From assembly GCA_963710745.1 (NCBI GenBank), contig CAVQBP010000024.1:744001-808000 (forward strand): a DNA stretch of 64,000 nt, read 5' to 3'. Each line of letters begins with the position of its first letter. Within the stretch, counting starts at the first letter, position 1. The stretch comes from CAVQBP01 sp963710745. Its GTDB lineage: Bacteria > Bacteroidota > Ignavibacteria > Ignavibacteriales > Ignavibacteriaceae. The translations under genes and the position numbers were made by a program. This document shows positions 27,475-35,460 of the stretch, one piece after another. The notes under the pieces are model-generated. The model saw nothing but the letters and a program-made list of their open reading frames with translations. It was not told where the DNA came from and did not search any database.

Positions 27475-27643
27475 AAAACTTTACACGAAAACAATAAAAG
27501 TAATTAAGAAAGCCCTATGAATCAATGTAAAAGGATTATATATGCAAGACAAAAATGAGTATTGAGACGCAAAAAATGATAAAAACCCTTAAATAATGCA
27601 AAATAACTTAATATCAGATGATATCAATATTTAAAATAAATCT

Positions 27644-28090
27644 CTAAGAATTTCTTAATAAAAAATTCTTCGCATCTCTCTTTATCATCTGGATAATGCC
27701 GGTTAATCCCATATTTTTCCGGGTAGATAACCCGGCACCAAAAATTTCATTTATTATATCTTCATCAACATTAATTATATTCTCAGGAGTATCCCCGGAG
27801 AGCGTTTTATCTAAAATAGCTGCGAGTGCTTTTGCTGAGATTCCCTGCGGATTTTCAACTGAAAAATAAAACTTTAAAGTATTATTTTTTTGTTTCCTGG
27901 CCCATACGTACGCACCTGATTCACAAAAAGGAACTTTATTTTTTTCCGGATATGGTTTCTCTGCAATTTCAGGCGGAACTTCTTTAAATTTTTCTGCATA
28001 GTCTATTAATATATTTATCCTTTCACTCTCATCAGGTAAAAGAGAAATGGTATCTAAAAAATCTTGCAGTTTTTCAGGGTATGAATGCAT
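27644..28090 (-). CDS. sufE: SufE family Fe-S assembly / sulfur-transfer protein
   Basis: 148-residue SufE-like protein that accepts sulfur from the cysteine desulfurase SufS. The acceptor Cys is C56 in NKVPFCESGAYVWARK, and the C-terminal helical part NIIQMIKRD-like (GLTGIIQMIKRDAKNFL) matches the family. The usual VxGCxS motif is changed to VPFCES, but the Cys is kept. No sufS or other suf gene is in the window, and it appears monocistronic. Confidence 0.88.
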   Translation of the reverse strand: MHSYPEKLQDFLDTISLLPDESERINILIDYAEKFKEVPPEIAEKPYPEKNKVPFCESGAYVWARKQKNNTLKFYFSVENPQGISAKALAAILDKTLSGDTPENIINVDEDIINEIFGAGLSTRKNMGLTGIIQMIKRDAKNFLLRNS

Positions 28091-28163
28091 GTTAATTAAT
28101 AGGGTATCCTGAACAAATATTTAATATTCTAAAATTTATATTCCAACCCGGCTGTATGAAAGC

Positions 28164-28445
28164 CTATAAGCCGGTTCTTTTTTCAGTATTATCGGGTAAA
28201 TTAACTTTTTTACTTTCTTTGGCCGCTTCCTTTTTTGTTTTCTCTGTTTTTTTCTGTTTATTGAAAATGCTTGCCAGGATAAAACCAAGAATCAATCCAA
28301 CTAAACCCGTCAGAGAAATAAGAACAATTTTGGACATCTGGAATTTCCAAAAGAAAGCATTTATTCCAACAATTTCTGTATTTTGAGATACAAAAAATGT
28401 GAATAGAACTATTAGGATCATGAAGATAATTACTTTTGCTTTCAT
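28164..28445 (-). CDS. LapA-domain (DUF1049-like) small membrane protein
   Basis: 93 residues with two hydrophobic helices (about 3-22 and 40-62) joined by a short loop, and a charged Lys/Glu-rich tail. The pattern VSQNTEIVGINAFFWKFQMSK followed by a glycine-containing second helix (TGLVGLILGFILASIF) matches LapA/DUF1049 proteins, linked in E. coli to LPS assembly. It lies 14 bp downstream of the MscS-like gene and is probably cotranscribed. Confidence 0.72.
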   Translation of the reverse strand: MKAKVIIFMILIVLFTFFVSQNTEIVGINAFFWKFQMSKIVLISLTGLVGLILGFILASIFNKQKKTEKTKKEAAKESKKVNLPDNTEKRTGL

Positions 28446-28459
28446 TATAATTTATTATG

Positions 28460-29338
28460 TTATTGAGATGATTGAACTTTAAATTCAGTATTTTTTATGT
28501 GCAAATCTCTTTGCGGGAAAGGAATTTCAATATTGTGCTCTTTAAATTTTTCAAAAACTGCATAATAAATCTGGCTTTTTAATACATTAGGTCGGTTTAT
28601 AAATTCTCTTGTCCAGACACGTAAATTGAAATCCAGCGAGCTGTCACCATATCCCTTAAATAAAACATCAGGTTCAGGTTTATTTAAAATTCCTTTATTT
28701 TCAGCAACGACTTCGAGCAACAGTTTTTTCACTTCCTGCGGATCTTCATTATAAGAAACTCCCACGGGGAAATTAAATCTGATATTCCTGTCTGTATGGC
28801 TCCAATTGATTACTTTGCTCGAAATAAAATCGGAATTGGGAACAATAATAGAAATATTATCATTCGTAACAATTGTAGTTGATCTCATTGAAATACTGAC
28901 AACATCACCCGATACGTCTCCCAACTCAATTCGATCCCCGACTTTAATAGGACGTTCAAAAAGTATAATTATACCGCTTACAAAATTATTAGTAATATTC
29001 TGTAAGCCAAAACCAATACCAACACCGAGAGCACCGGCCAGAACGGTAATCGCACTTAAATTTATCCCTGCAGACTGTAGAAAAATAATAATACCAATTA
29101 CAAGCACAACATACCGTATAATTGTACCTACGGCTATCCGAACACCAATATCAATTTTGCTTTTAGCAAGTAAATTATATACTACCCATTTACGTATTTT
29201 TGCGGTTATATAAAAAAGCAGAAATAAGAGAATTAAGAAATAAAGAACCGACCACAATGTAACTTGCGTGCCTCCTATATGAATAGGGACATCCAGAATG
29301 TTTTTAACTGAATTTATAAAATCTTTAAATGTATTCAC
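28460..29338 (-). CDS. MscS-family small-conductance mechanosensitive channel
   Basis: 292 residues with N-terminal helices, then the pore helix TM3 and the beta domain. The hallmark block is SAITVLAGALGVGIGFGLQNI followed by VSGIIILFERPIKVGDRIEL, then GDVVSISMRSTTIVTNDN, PNSDFISSKVINWS and the C-terminal alpha/beta domain. It is an inner-membrane channel that opens under osmotic downshock. It heads a two-gene operon with the LapA-like gene. mscL lies 1.5 kb away. Confidence 0.93.
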   Translation of the reverse strand: MNTFKDFINSVKNILDVPIHIGGTQVTLWSVLYFLILLFLLFYITAKIRKWVVYNLLAKSKIDIGVRIAVGTIIRYVVLVIGIIIFLQSAGINLSAITVLAGALGVGIGFGLQNITNNFVSGIIILFERPIKVGDRIELGDVSGDVVSISMRSTTIVTNDNISIIVPNSDFISSKVINWSHTDRNIRFNFPVGVSYNEDPQEVKKLLLEVVAENKGILNKPEPDVLFKGYGDSSLDFNLRVWTREFINRPNVLKSQIYYAVFEKFKEHNIEIPFPQRDLHIKNTEFKVQSSQ

Positions 29339-29498
29339 TTTTTATCTTTATCAGCAAAATTTTTTAAGAAATGAAATAATCAAATGAAAAGATATGATAA
29401 ATATTTAAATAACAAAATGATGCCGGTATTTGAGGCTTAAAATTTCCGAATAATTAAATAATAATTTGATTTTAATTTCAATTTTATCTATAGATTAT

Positions 29499-30182
29499 CT
29501 ACTTCTCAGCTGTTTTCATTCTCAGTTCGTCAAGTTTTGAATTAACTTCCTGGTTTTCAGAGGGATTTAATTTCAGGTTTCTAATTGAGCTGAATTCATT
29601 ATATGCTTGCTGATATAAATTTAACTGTATGAGTAATTTCGCAAAATAAATTCTATAATAAGGAATATCCCTTGTTTCAGGATACTTTCTAAAAGTGGTT
29701 TCTGCCGTAATTACTGCAGAACCCGGATACCCGTTTGCAGCTAACTGCATTGCACCATTCAGCCTTTCAATTCCATAACCGTCTGAATGATCAATTGGCA
29801 AGCCTTCACTGTTTTCTTCTGTTCCATAAACAGCAGAATTATCAGATTGATTTTGATCCTCGTTCCGGGGAACATAGAAATTACTTTCCATTGCCAGAGC
29901 AAGTAATATATCATCAGTAGAAATTTTTTTGATATTCGATAAATTTAATGCTGCGGGCCCTTTTAATATAAAAGAGGTGTTTAAATTCGATAATTTAACT
30001 GCAGAATTTTCATTGACCATTATTGAAGTATTTGCACTTACAACATCACCCTGCTTTAGATCAAACCAATTTTCAGAAATATTAGCCTGAGCCTGGGCAC
30101 TTCCATTTAGTATTTCAATAGTGTAAGATTGAGCTGCCAATGATCCTGTTATTAAAAAAAATATTAAAATTAATTTTTTCAT
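29499..30182 (-). CDS. Exported protein with FecR-like and TPR-like parts, unknown function
   Basis: 227 residues. A signal peptide (MKKLILIFFLITGSLAAQS) is followed by a ~70-residue beta region (WFDLKQGDVVSANTSIMVNE, then VKLSNLNTSFILKGPAALNL) that resembles FecR-type periplasmic domains. The C-terminal half is helical with TPR-like spacing (YRIYFAKLLIQLNLYQQAYN). I recognise no exact family. It is isolated from its neighbours by 160 bp and 270 bp or more, and no partner is apparent. Confidence 0.65.
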   Translation of the reverse strand: MKKLILIFFLITGSLAAQSYTIEILNGSAQAQANISENWFDLKQGDVVSANTSIMVNENSAVKLSNLNTSFILKGPAALNLSNIKKISTDDILLALAMESNFYVPRNEDQNQSDNSAVYGTEENSEGLPIDHSDGYGIERLNGAMQLAANGYPGSAVITAETTFRKYPETRDIPYYRIYFAKLLIQLNLYQQAYNEFSSIRNLKLNPSENQEVNSKLDELRMKTAEK

Positions 30183-30822
30183 TTCATTTTCTAAAATTAT
30201 TTTACAAACTTTTATTCAACTTGATTTATTTATTTCAACAATTTCTATTTTTCCTTTTGCCGGACGCAAATTATCTAATGCATCTTTACTAAATTTTCCT
30301 TTTCCAATATCACAGGCAGAATTAAAATTGATAAAGAAGTTATTTCAACAAAAATCCAGACCTGATCGATTCCTTTTCCATTTTCCCTTATTATATATTT
30401 ATTCTTACTTTTAGTAATTAAACCTGTCTGCCCAGTAAAAAGTTCTGTGTTTACCATAACACTCACCTGATGATACCAAATACCACAGAATAGTCACTCA
30501 ATGATATTTGTATACTGTACTTTCAGGGTTGTACAACACACTTAGATTATCACAATTATTTTCTTATAATTCCGCTGCTCCTATAGATTTTTCTCACAAT
30601 CGGTCGAAACCTTCCAAATATCTATATTTTTACAACTGATATTTTTTTTAAAAAATTTTATTTAACTTAAAGCGGATATTTTGGTGCCATTCAAACTTTT
30701 CCATACTTTATACATTTTATGCGGGATTAGATAACTTTTGAGGATTTATAAATTGCCTGTTAAAAACTTTCGGGGTTCTTTCATCTAAATAATTTCAAAT
30801 AAACATTATAGGAGGATATATC
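30183..30822. other. Intergenic region before mscL containing a frameshifted small gene
   Basis: 640 bp between a minus-strand exported protein and plus-strand mscL. It contains the small broken gene listed at 30216-30457. The remaining 365 bp upstream of mscL is AT-rich and has no ORF or strong hairpin. mscL's ribosome binding site (TATAGGAGG) is at its right edge. Confidence 0.5.
30216..30457 (-). pseudogene. Small gene of unknown function, apparently frameshifted
   Basis: An ATG at 30457 with AGGTGA five bases upstream opens MVNTELFTGQTGLITKSKNK, continuing to DQVWIFVEI. A second frame that begins near 30345 reads FINFNSACDIGKGKFSKD, then ALDNLRPAKGKIEIVEINKSS and stop at 30216. One base removed near 30335 would join the two into a protein of about 80 residues with normal composition. 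The original frame instead ends in a less natural tail (30275). No family is recognised. Confidence 0.35.
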
Positions 30823-31290
30823 ATGTGGAAAGAATTTAAGGAATTTGCGGTTAAAGGTAATGTAATTGATATGGCTGTCGGTATTATTATCGGTGCAGCA
30901 TTTGGTACTATTGTAAAATCATTAGTAGCTGATATAATTATGCCGCCGATTGGTTTATTACTTGGTAATGTAGATTTCTCTGAACTTTTTATTTTATTGA
31001 AAGGCGGTGCAAAAGCGCTTCCTCCATATAATACATTAGCAGATGCTCAGGCTGCCGGTGCAGTAACAATAAATTATGGAGTTTTTATAAATAATCTTAT
31101 TAGTTTTTTAATTGTTGCATTCTCTATTTTTATTGTAATAAAAGGGATAAACAGTCTAAAAAGAAAAGAACAGGAAATCCCCCCTGCAGCACCGACAACA
31201 AAAGATTGTCCTTATTGTTATTCAAAAATCCCATTAACTGCAACACGCTGCCCGATGTGTACTTCGCAGCTCGAAGCTCATCAAAATTGA
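30823..31290 (+). CDS. mscL: Large-conductance mechanosensitive channel MscL with C-terminal zinc ribbon
   Basis: 155 residues. The N-terminal helix and first membrane helix are canonical (MWKEFKEFAVKGNVIDMAVG, then IIIGAAFGTIVKSLV), followed by the periplasmic loop and TM2 (FLIVAFSIFIVIKGIN). Unlike E. coli MscL, the C-terminus carries two CxxC pairs (DCPYCYSKIPLTATRCPMCT), a zinc-ribbon-like tail found in a subset of MscL proteins. The pore protects against osmotic lysis. It has a strong ribosome binding site (AGGAGG) and is the only plus-strand gene for many kb. Confidence 0.95.
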   Translation: MWKEFKEFAVKGNVIDMAVGIIIGAAFGTIVKSLVADIIMPPIGLLLGNVDFSELFILLKGGAKALPPYNTLADAQAAGAVTINYGVFINNLISFLIVAFSIFIVIKGINSLKRKEQEIPPAAPTTKDCPYCYSKIPLTATRCPMCTSQLEAHQN

Positions 31291-31415
31291 TCGCTTCAAA
31301 AGATTTGGACAAAAAAAGCTGTCTATTTGAAAATGATAGGCAGCTTAAAATTTTACTTCAATCTAAAAATTTGAATAAATATTCGAATTTAAATTCAGGA
31401 CGAGAATATTGGCGT

Positions 31416-34091
31416 TTACTTTACATTCAATTCTCCTCTTAGTCTTATATCTTTACAGGATGAGCCTACCATAATATCAAAGAGACCGGGCTCCACAACA
31501 TTTTTCATTTCAATATTCCACAATGAGAGTTCTTCAGGTGTTAGTTTCATGGAAACCGTTTTTGTTTCACCTGGCTTTAATTCAACTCTTGAAAAACCTT
31601 TTAGCGCAATTTTGGGTGTAGTTACAGAACTGAATTTGTCATTGATATAAAGCTGTACAACTTCTGCTCCTTCTCTATCACCCGCATTTTTAATATCAAC
31701 AGAAACCATGGAAATTCCATCTGCAGGTATGTCAGCAGGTTCAATTTTTAAATTACTATATTCAAAAATAGTATAGCTGAGACCATAGCCGAATGAGAAC
31801 AATGGTTCATTATCCCCATCAACGTACCCTTTTCTGGCGGAAGGTTTATAATTATAAAATACCGGCAGTTGTCCTATGGATTTTGGAAACGATATAGGGA
31901 GTTTACCGGAAGGATTGTAATCTCCAAATAACACATCAGCAACAGCCTGACCGCCGAATTCTCCGGGAAACCATGCTTCTAGAATTGCCGAAGCATTTTC
32001 TGCAAGCCAGTCAATTGATAAAGGCCTTCCGTTTAATAAAACAGTGGCGGTTGGTTTCCCTGAAGCATAAACTAATTCAGCTAGTTTTTCCTGAGCTGCA
32101 TCCAAATCAAGATCTGATTTATCCTTTCCTTCACCAACAACATCATCGGTTTCACCTAAAACCAAAATTGTAATATCCGATTTTTGAACGGAATTTAATA
32201 CCTTTTCGTTAACGGAATTTAAAAGACCTGGATCGGGTTGAGTTAGTCTCCACTTTAACCGGATTCCCGCATAATCTACTTCCTGACCTAATTCCATTTT
32301 AATTGGAACCGCTTGTCCTGCAAAAAGATGCACTTTTTTTGTAATCATCACATTTATCTGGTATGGTTCCCAATTATCAATTATTAATTTATTATTTAAG
32401 AATAACCTGCCTTTATCGTCAGTAATAATTCCAATTTCATAAAACCCGCTTGCAGGTGCAGTAATTGTTCCTGTCCATCTTACAGTAAAATGAGCATCCC
32501 TGATTCCATAGCCTGGTCCGGTATTTTGATAATAAGGTGCCATATTTGTCTCAATCCGTATTAAACCGGGTACTCCTTCAAAGTTTGAATTATTAAAATA
32601 TTCAGCAAGTAAACCATTATGTTTTTTACCGCGAGTATGCAGGAAAGAAGAATCGACAACGGTTAATGCTTCAATCGGCAATAAGCCGGCAGCATAATTA
32701 ATTTTCACATTACTACCGAATTTTTTACGTATTCCTTCCAATACAGTAATGGCAGATACATCTTTTGGAGAATAGTCGCCTAAAGACTGCACATCGGCTA
32801 ATGGACCAACTACAGCAATTGATTTAATATCTTTGCTGAAAGGCAGAAGATGGTTTTCATTTTTTAGCAAGCAAATTGATTTTCTACCCGCTTCCAATGC
32901 CAAAGCCTGATGTTCTTTTGAATGATGATATTTAGTTACCAGGCTGATATCGGTATATGGATTTTCGAAAAGCCCCAATTTGAATTTTAAACTTAATACA
33001 CACCTTGCCGCTCTATCAAGTTCATCGATCTTAAGAGAGCCGTCTTTAATTGCTTCGATAATTGACTGCTGAAACACTTCATGAGGAAAATCCATAAACT
33101 GCATATCCACCCCGGCTTTTAAAGCGGCAACAACTGCATCTTTAGGAGTTTCTGCTGTGAAATGATTCGTATTAAGCATGCGAATAGCGCCAAGGTCAGA
33201 TAACACCATTCCTTGAAAGCCCCATTCATCGCGCAAAATCTTCTTTAATAAAAATGAATTAGATACACATGGAACACCATCCCAATCGTGATAAGCTGCC
33301 ATAATTCCTAATGCACCGCCTCTTTCAATGGCTGTTTGAAACACATATAGGAATGTGGAACGTGCTTCCCTCTCACCAACGTGAACCGGAGCTGTGTTAG
33401 TACCGCTTTCCGGTACACTATGAATCGCGAAATGCTTGGGTTCTGAAATAACAGCATTTTGATCTCTTAAACTATTTCCCTGCATGCCTTTAATAATTGC
33501 TAAACCTGTTTGTGCAGCCAGATAAGGGTCCTCACCATATGTTTCCTCTACTCGTCCCCATCTTGGTTCTCTTGCCAAACCGAGGACAGGGGAGAGTACA
33601 AAATGAACTCCATGTGCCCTTGCTTCGGTTCCAATGACACGACCAACCTTATGCATTAAGGCCGTATCCCACAGTGTGGCCAATCCAATGGGTGCAGGAA
33701 AGCAGGTACCTTTTGAACCCTGATAGCCATGCAGGGCTTCTTCAATCATTAAAACCGGGATACCAAGCCGGGTTCTCTCGACCATATATTTTTGAATATC
33801 ATTTGCCAGCTTTGCACTCACAGGATAAAGATCATGCAGTGAGCCAATTCCATTAATACCTACAACACTATCAATTTTTTCTATATCGAGGATATTATCA
33901 GCAGTGATTTCTGCACTGGTATACATATCCAGCTGACGTGCCTTTTCTGCCACTGTCATCCGCTCTAACAAATCAGTTATCCTGTCTTCTATATCGGCAG
34001 TTGCATCTTTATAAGTCGGCTTACCTGTTTGTTTACATGAATTCAAGGAGATATTTAAAGTTAGTAAAATTAATAAAACTGTTTTTTTCAT
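31416..34091 (-). CDS. Glycoside hydrolase family 3 beta-glucosidase-like protein with PA14 insert
   Basis: 891 residues. The N-terminal signal ends in SLNSC, a possible lipoprotein box. The GH3 catalytic barrel (about 35-340) contains EEALHGYQGSKGTCFPAPIG, VEETYGEDPYLAA and the nucleophile Asp in GMVLSDLGAIRML (about residue 299). A C-terminal GH3 domain is interrupted by a PA14 domain (about 490-610, LLAEYFNNSNFEG ... FTVRWTGTITAP) and followed by a fibronectin-III-like domain (KNAGDREGAEVVQLYI). Relatives hydrolyse beta-glucosides or xylosides. There is no SusC/D or other polysaccharide-use gene beside it, so the substrate is open. Confidence 0.92.
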   Translation of the reverse strand: MKKTVLLILLTLNISLNSCKQTGKPTYKDATADIEDRITDLLERMTVAEKARQLDMYTSAEITADNILDIEKIDSVVGINGIGSLHDLYPVSAKLANDIQKYMVERTRLGIPVLMIEEALHGYQGSKGTCFPAPIGLATLWDTALMHKVGRVIGTEARAHGVHFVLSPVLGLAREPRWGRVEETYGEDPYLAAQTGLAIIKGMQGNSLRDQNAVISEPKHFAIHSVPESGTNTAPVHVGEREARSTFLYVFQTAIERGGALGIMAAYHDWDGVPCVSNSFLLKKILRDEWGFQGMVLSDLGAIRMLNTNHFTAETPKDAVVAALKAGVDMQFMDFPHEVFQQSIIEAIKDGSLKIDELDRAARCVLSLKFKLGLFENPYTDISLVTKYHHSKEHQALALEAGRKSICLLKNENHLLPFSKDIKSIAVVGPLADVQSLGDYSPKDVSAITVLEGIRKKFGSNVKINYAAGLLPIEALTVVDSSFLHTRGKKHNGLLAEYFNNSNFEGVPGLIRIETNMAPYYQNTGPGYGIRDAHFTVRWTGTITAPASGFYEIGIITDDKGRLFLNNKLIIDNWEPYQINVMITKKVHLFAGQAVPIKMELGQEVDYAGIRLKWRLTQPDPGLLNSVNEKVLNSVQKSDITILVLGETDDVVGEGKDKSDLDLDAAQEKLAELVYASGKPTATVLLNGRPLSIDWLAENASAILEAWFPGEFGGQAVADVLFGDYNPSGKLPISFPKSIGQLPVFYNYKPSARKGYVDGDNEPLFSFGYGLSYTIFEYSNLKIEPADIPADGISMVSVDIKNAGDREGAEVVQLYINDKFSSVTTPKIALKGFSRVELKPGETKTVSMKLTPEELSLWNIEMKNVVEPGLFDIMVGSSCKDIRLRGELNVK

Positions 34092-34181
34092 ATTACCTGA
34101 TCTTATTATTAATTAATTAAACCGGAGTTGAATGAAACTTACCATATTGTTTAATAAAAATTTATTTTTTTTTGAGATATT

Positions 34182-34763
34182 TCAATACATTTTTAATTTT
34201 TCAATTTCGGGAAATGATAATTCTCTTGTTTTCCCGGGCTTTAAATCTTCAAGTAAAATATTTTCAATCCTGATACGGATTAGTCTTAAAGCCGGAAATC
34301 CTAATTTAGCTGTCATCTTTCTTACCTGCCTGTTTCGGCCCTCAATTAATGTTACCTTCAGCCACGATACAAGTATATTTCTTCGTTCTCTTATCGGCGG
34401 AATTCGCTCCCATAAATCGGGAGTATTAATTTTAACTGCTTTAGCTTTAAGTGTTTTAATTCCTCCTATTATAAGACCTTCCCCGAATAGACTTAAATCA
34501 TTATCACCGGGTTCACCTTCCACCTGCACTATGTATTCCCGCTCGTGTTTATTTACCGGGTTGAGCAAAAAATCAGTTAAACTTTTATCATTAGTTAACA
34601 GCAGCAAACCTTCACTGTCCATGTCTAATCTTCCTACCGGGTAAACATCTTTTGGAAAACTGAAAAAATCCTTCAGGGTTTTTCTTCCTTCTTTATCGCT
34701 GAACTGAGAGAGAACACCATACGGCTTATTGATAATAAAGTATCTGAATTTATTGGGGCACAT
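34182..34763 (-). CDS. RluE-type 23S rRNA pseudouridine synthase
   Basis: 193-residue pseudouridine synthase of the RsuA/RluE subfamily without the S4 domain. Motifs are FIINKPYGVLSQFSDKEG, the catalytic Asp in YPVGRLDMDSEGLLLLTND, the KHEREYIVQVEGE block, and EGRNRQVRKMTAKLGFPALR near the C-terminus. Length and the GVLSQF motif favour RluE (U2457-type modification). It overlaps the upstream glycosyltransferase gene by 14 bases. Confidence 0.9.
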   Translation of the reverse strand: MCPNKFRYFIINKPYGVLSQFSDKEGRKTLKDFFSFPKDVYPVGRLDMDSEGLLLLTNDKSLTDFLLNPVNKHEREYIVQVEGEPGDNDLSLFGEGLIIGGIKTLKAKAVKINTPDLWERIPPIRERRNILVSWLKVTLIEGRNRQVRKMTAKLGFPALRLIRIRIENILLEDLKPGKTRELSFPEIEKLKMY

Positions 34764-35391
34764 AACTATTTGTCAGGCTATCGGTAAGTTCCCGATGATA
34801 AATATAGGTAGGATGATCAAACTTTTGAATTTTGAATTTATTCTTGGCTCGTATTATTAAATCAGAATCTTCACTGTATTCCAGATCTTTAAAGCCGCCT
34901 AATTCAATAAAGACTTTTCTTTTGCCAAAGAAAGTCCCGCCGATAAAGCAGTTCGAGAGGTGAATAAAATTTTGGGGGTTATCTTTATCCCTTACAAATT
35001 GATTCCCAATAACTTTTACTCCTCCAAATAAGAGATCAATCCCGGTATGTTCATCCAGAAATTCTGCTCTTTTTAATAAATGTGATTTTTCATATTCATC
35101 ATCACTATCCAGGAAGGTTATATATCTCCCCGCAGAAAAAAAGATGCCTCTGTTCCTGCTTTGTGCAATTCTTTGATTTTCCTGGTGTAATACTTTAATA
35201 TTCGGAAAATCCTCTTCATATGACCTCAGCACATTTAAAGAATTATCTGTGCTTCCGTCATCGATCGCGATTAATTCCCAGTTTGAAAAGCTCTGGTTGA
35301 TCAATGAATCGATACTGCGCTTTAAATAATGTTCTCTGTTATAAACAGTCAGAATTACAGATACTTCATATTTGATTGAAAAATCCGACAA
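34750..35391 (-). CDS. Family 2 glycosyltransferase
   Basis: 213 residues, GT-A fold. The start of the domain reads VSVILTVYNREHYLKRSIDS, followed by ELIAIDDGSTDNSLNVL, QNQRIAQSRNRGI-like acceptor/donor contacts, and the metal-binding FLDSDDEYEK. It transfers a sugar from a nucleotide donor to an unknown acceptor and has no membrane helix. It is coupled to the pseudouridine synthase by overlap; no capsule or LPS cluster surrounds it. Confidence 0.88.
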   Translation of the reverse strand: MSDFSIKYEVSVILTVYNREHYLKRSIDSLINQSFSNWELIAIDDGSTDNSLNVLRSYEEDFPNIKVLHQENQRIAQSRNRGIFFSAGRYITFLDSDDEYEKSHLLKRAEFLDEHTGIDLLFGGVKVIGNQFVRDKDNPQNFIHLSNCFIGGTFFGKRKVFIELGGFKDLEYSEDSDLIIRAKNKFKIQKFDHPTYIYHRELTDSLTNSYVPQ

Positions 35392-35460
35392 TTAAATCCT
35401 TATAAATATTCAAGATTACTTAAAAATTATATTTTTATCAGCTGCTTAAATTATTATCGA

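Noticed and set aside
30275..30466. 63-residue ORF upstream of mscL as an intact gene
   Set aside because: Its second half is less protein-like than the alternative frame (to 30216), so it is listed instead as a probably frameshifted small gene.
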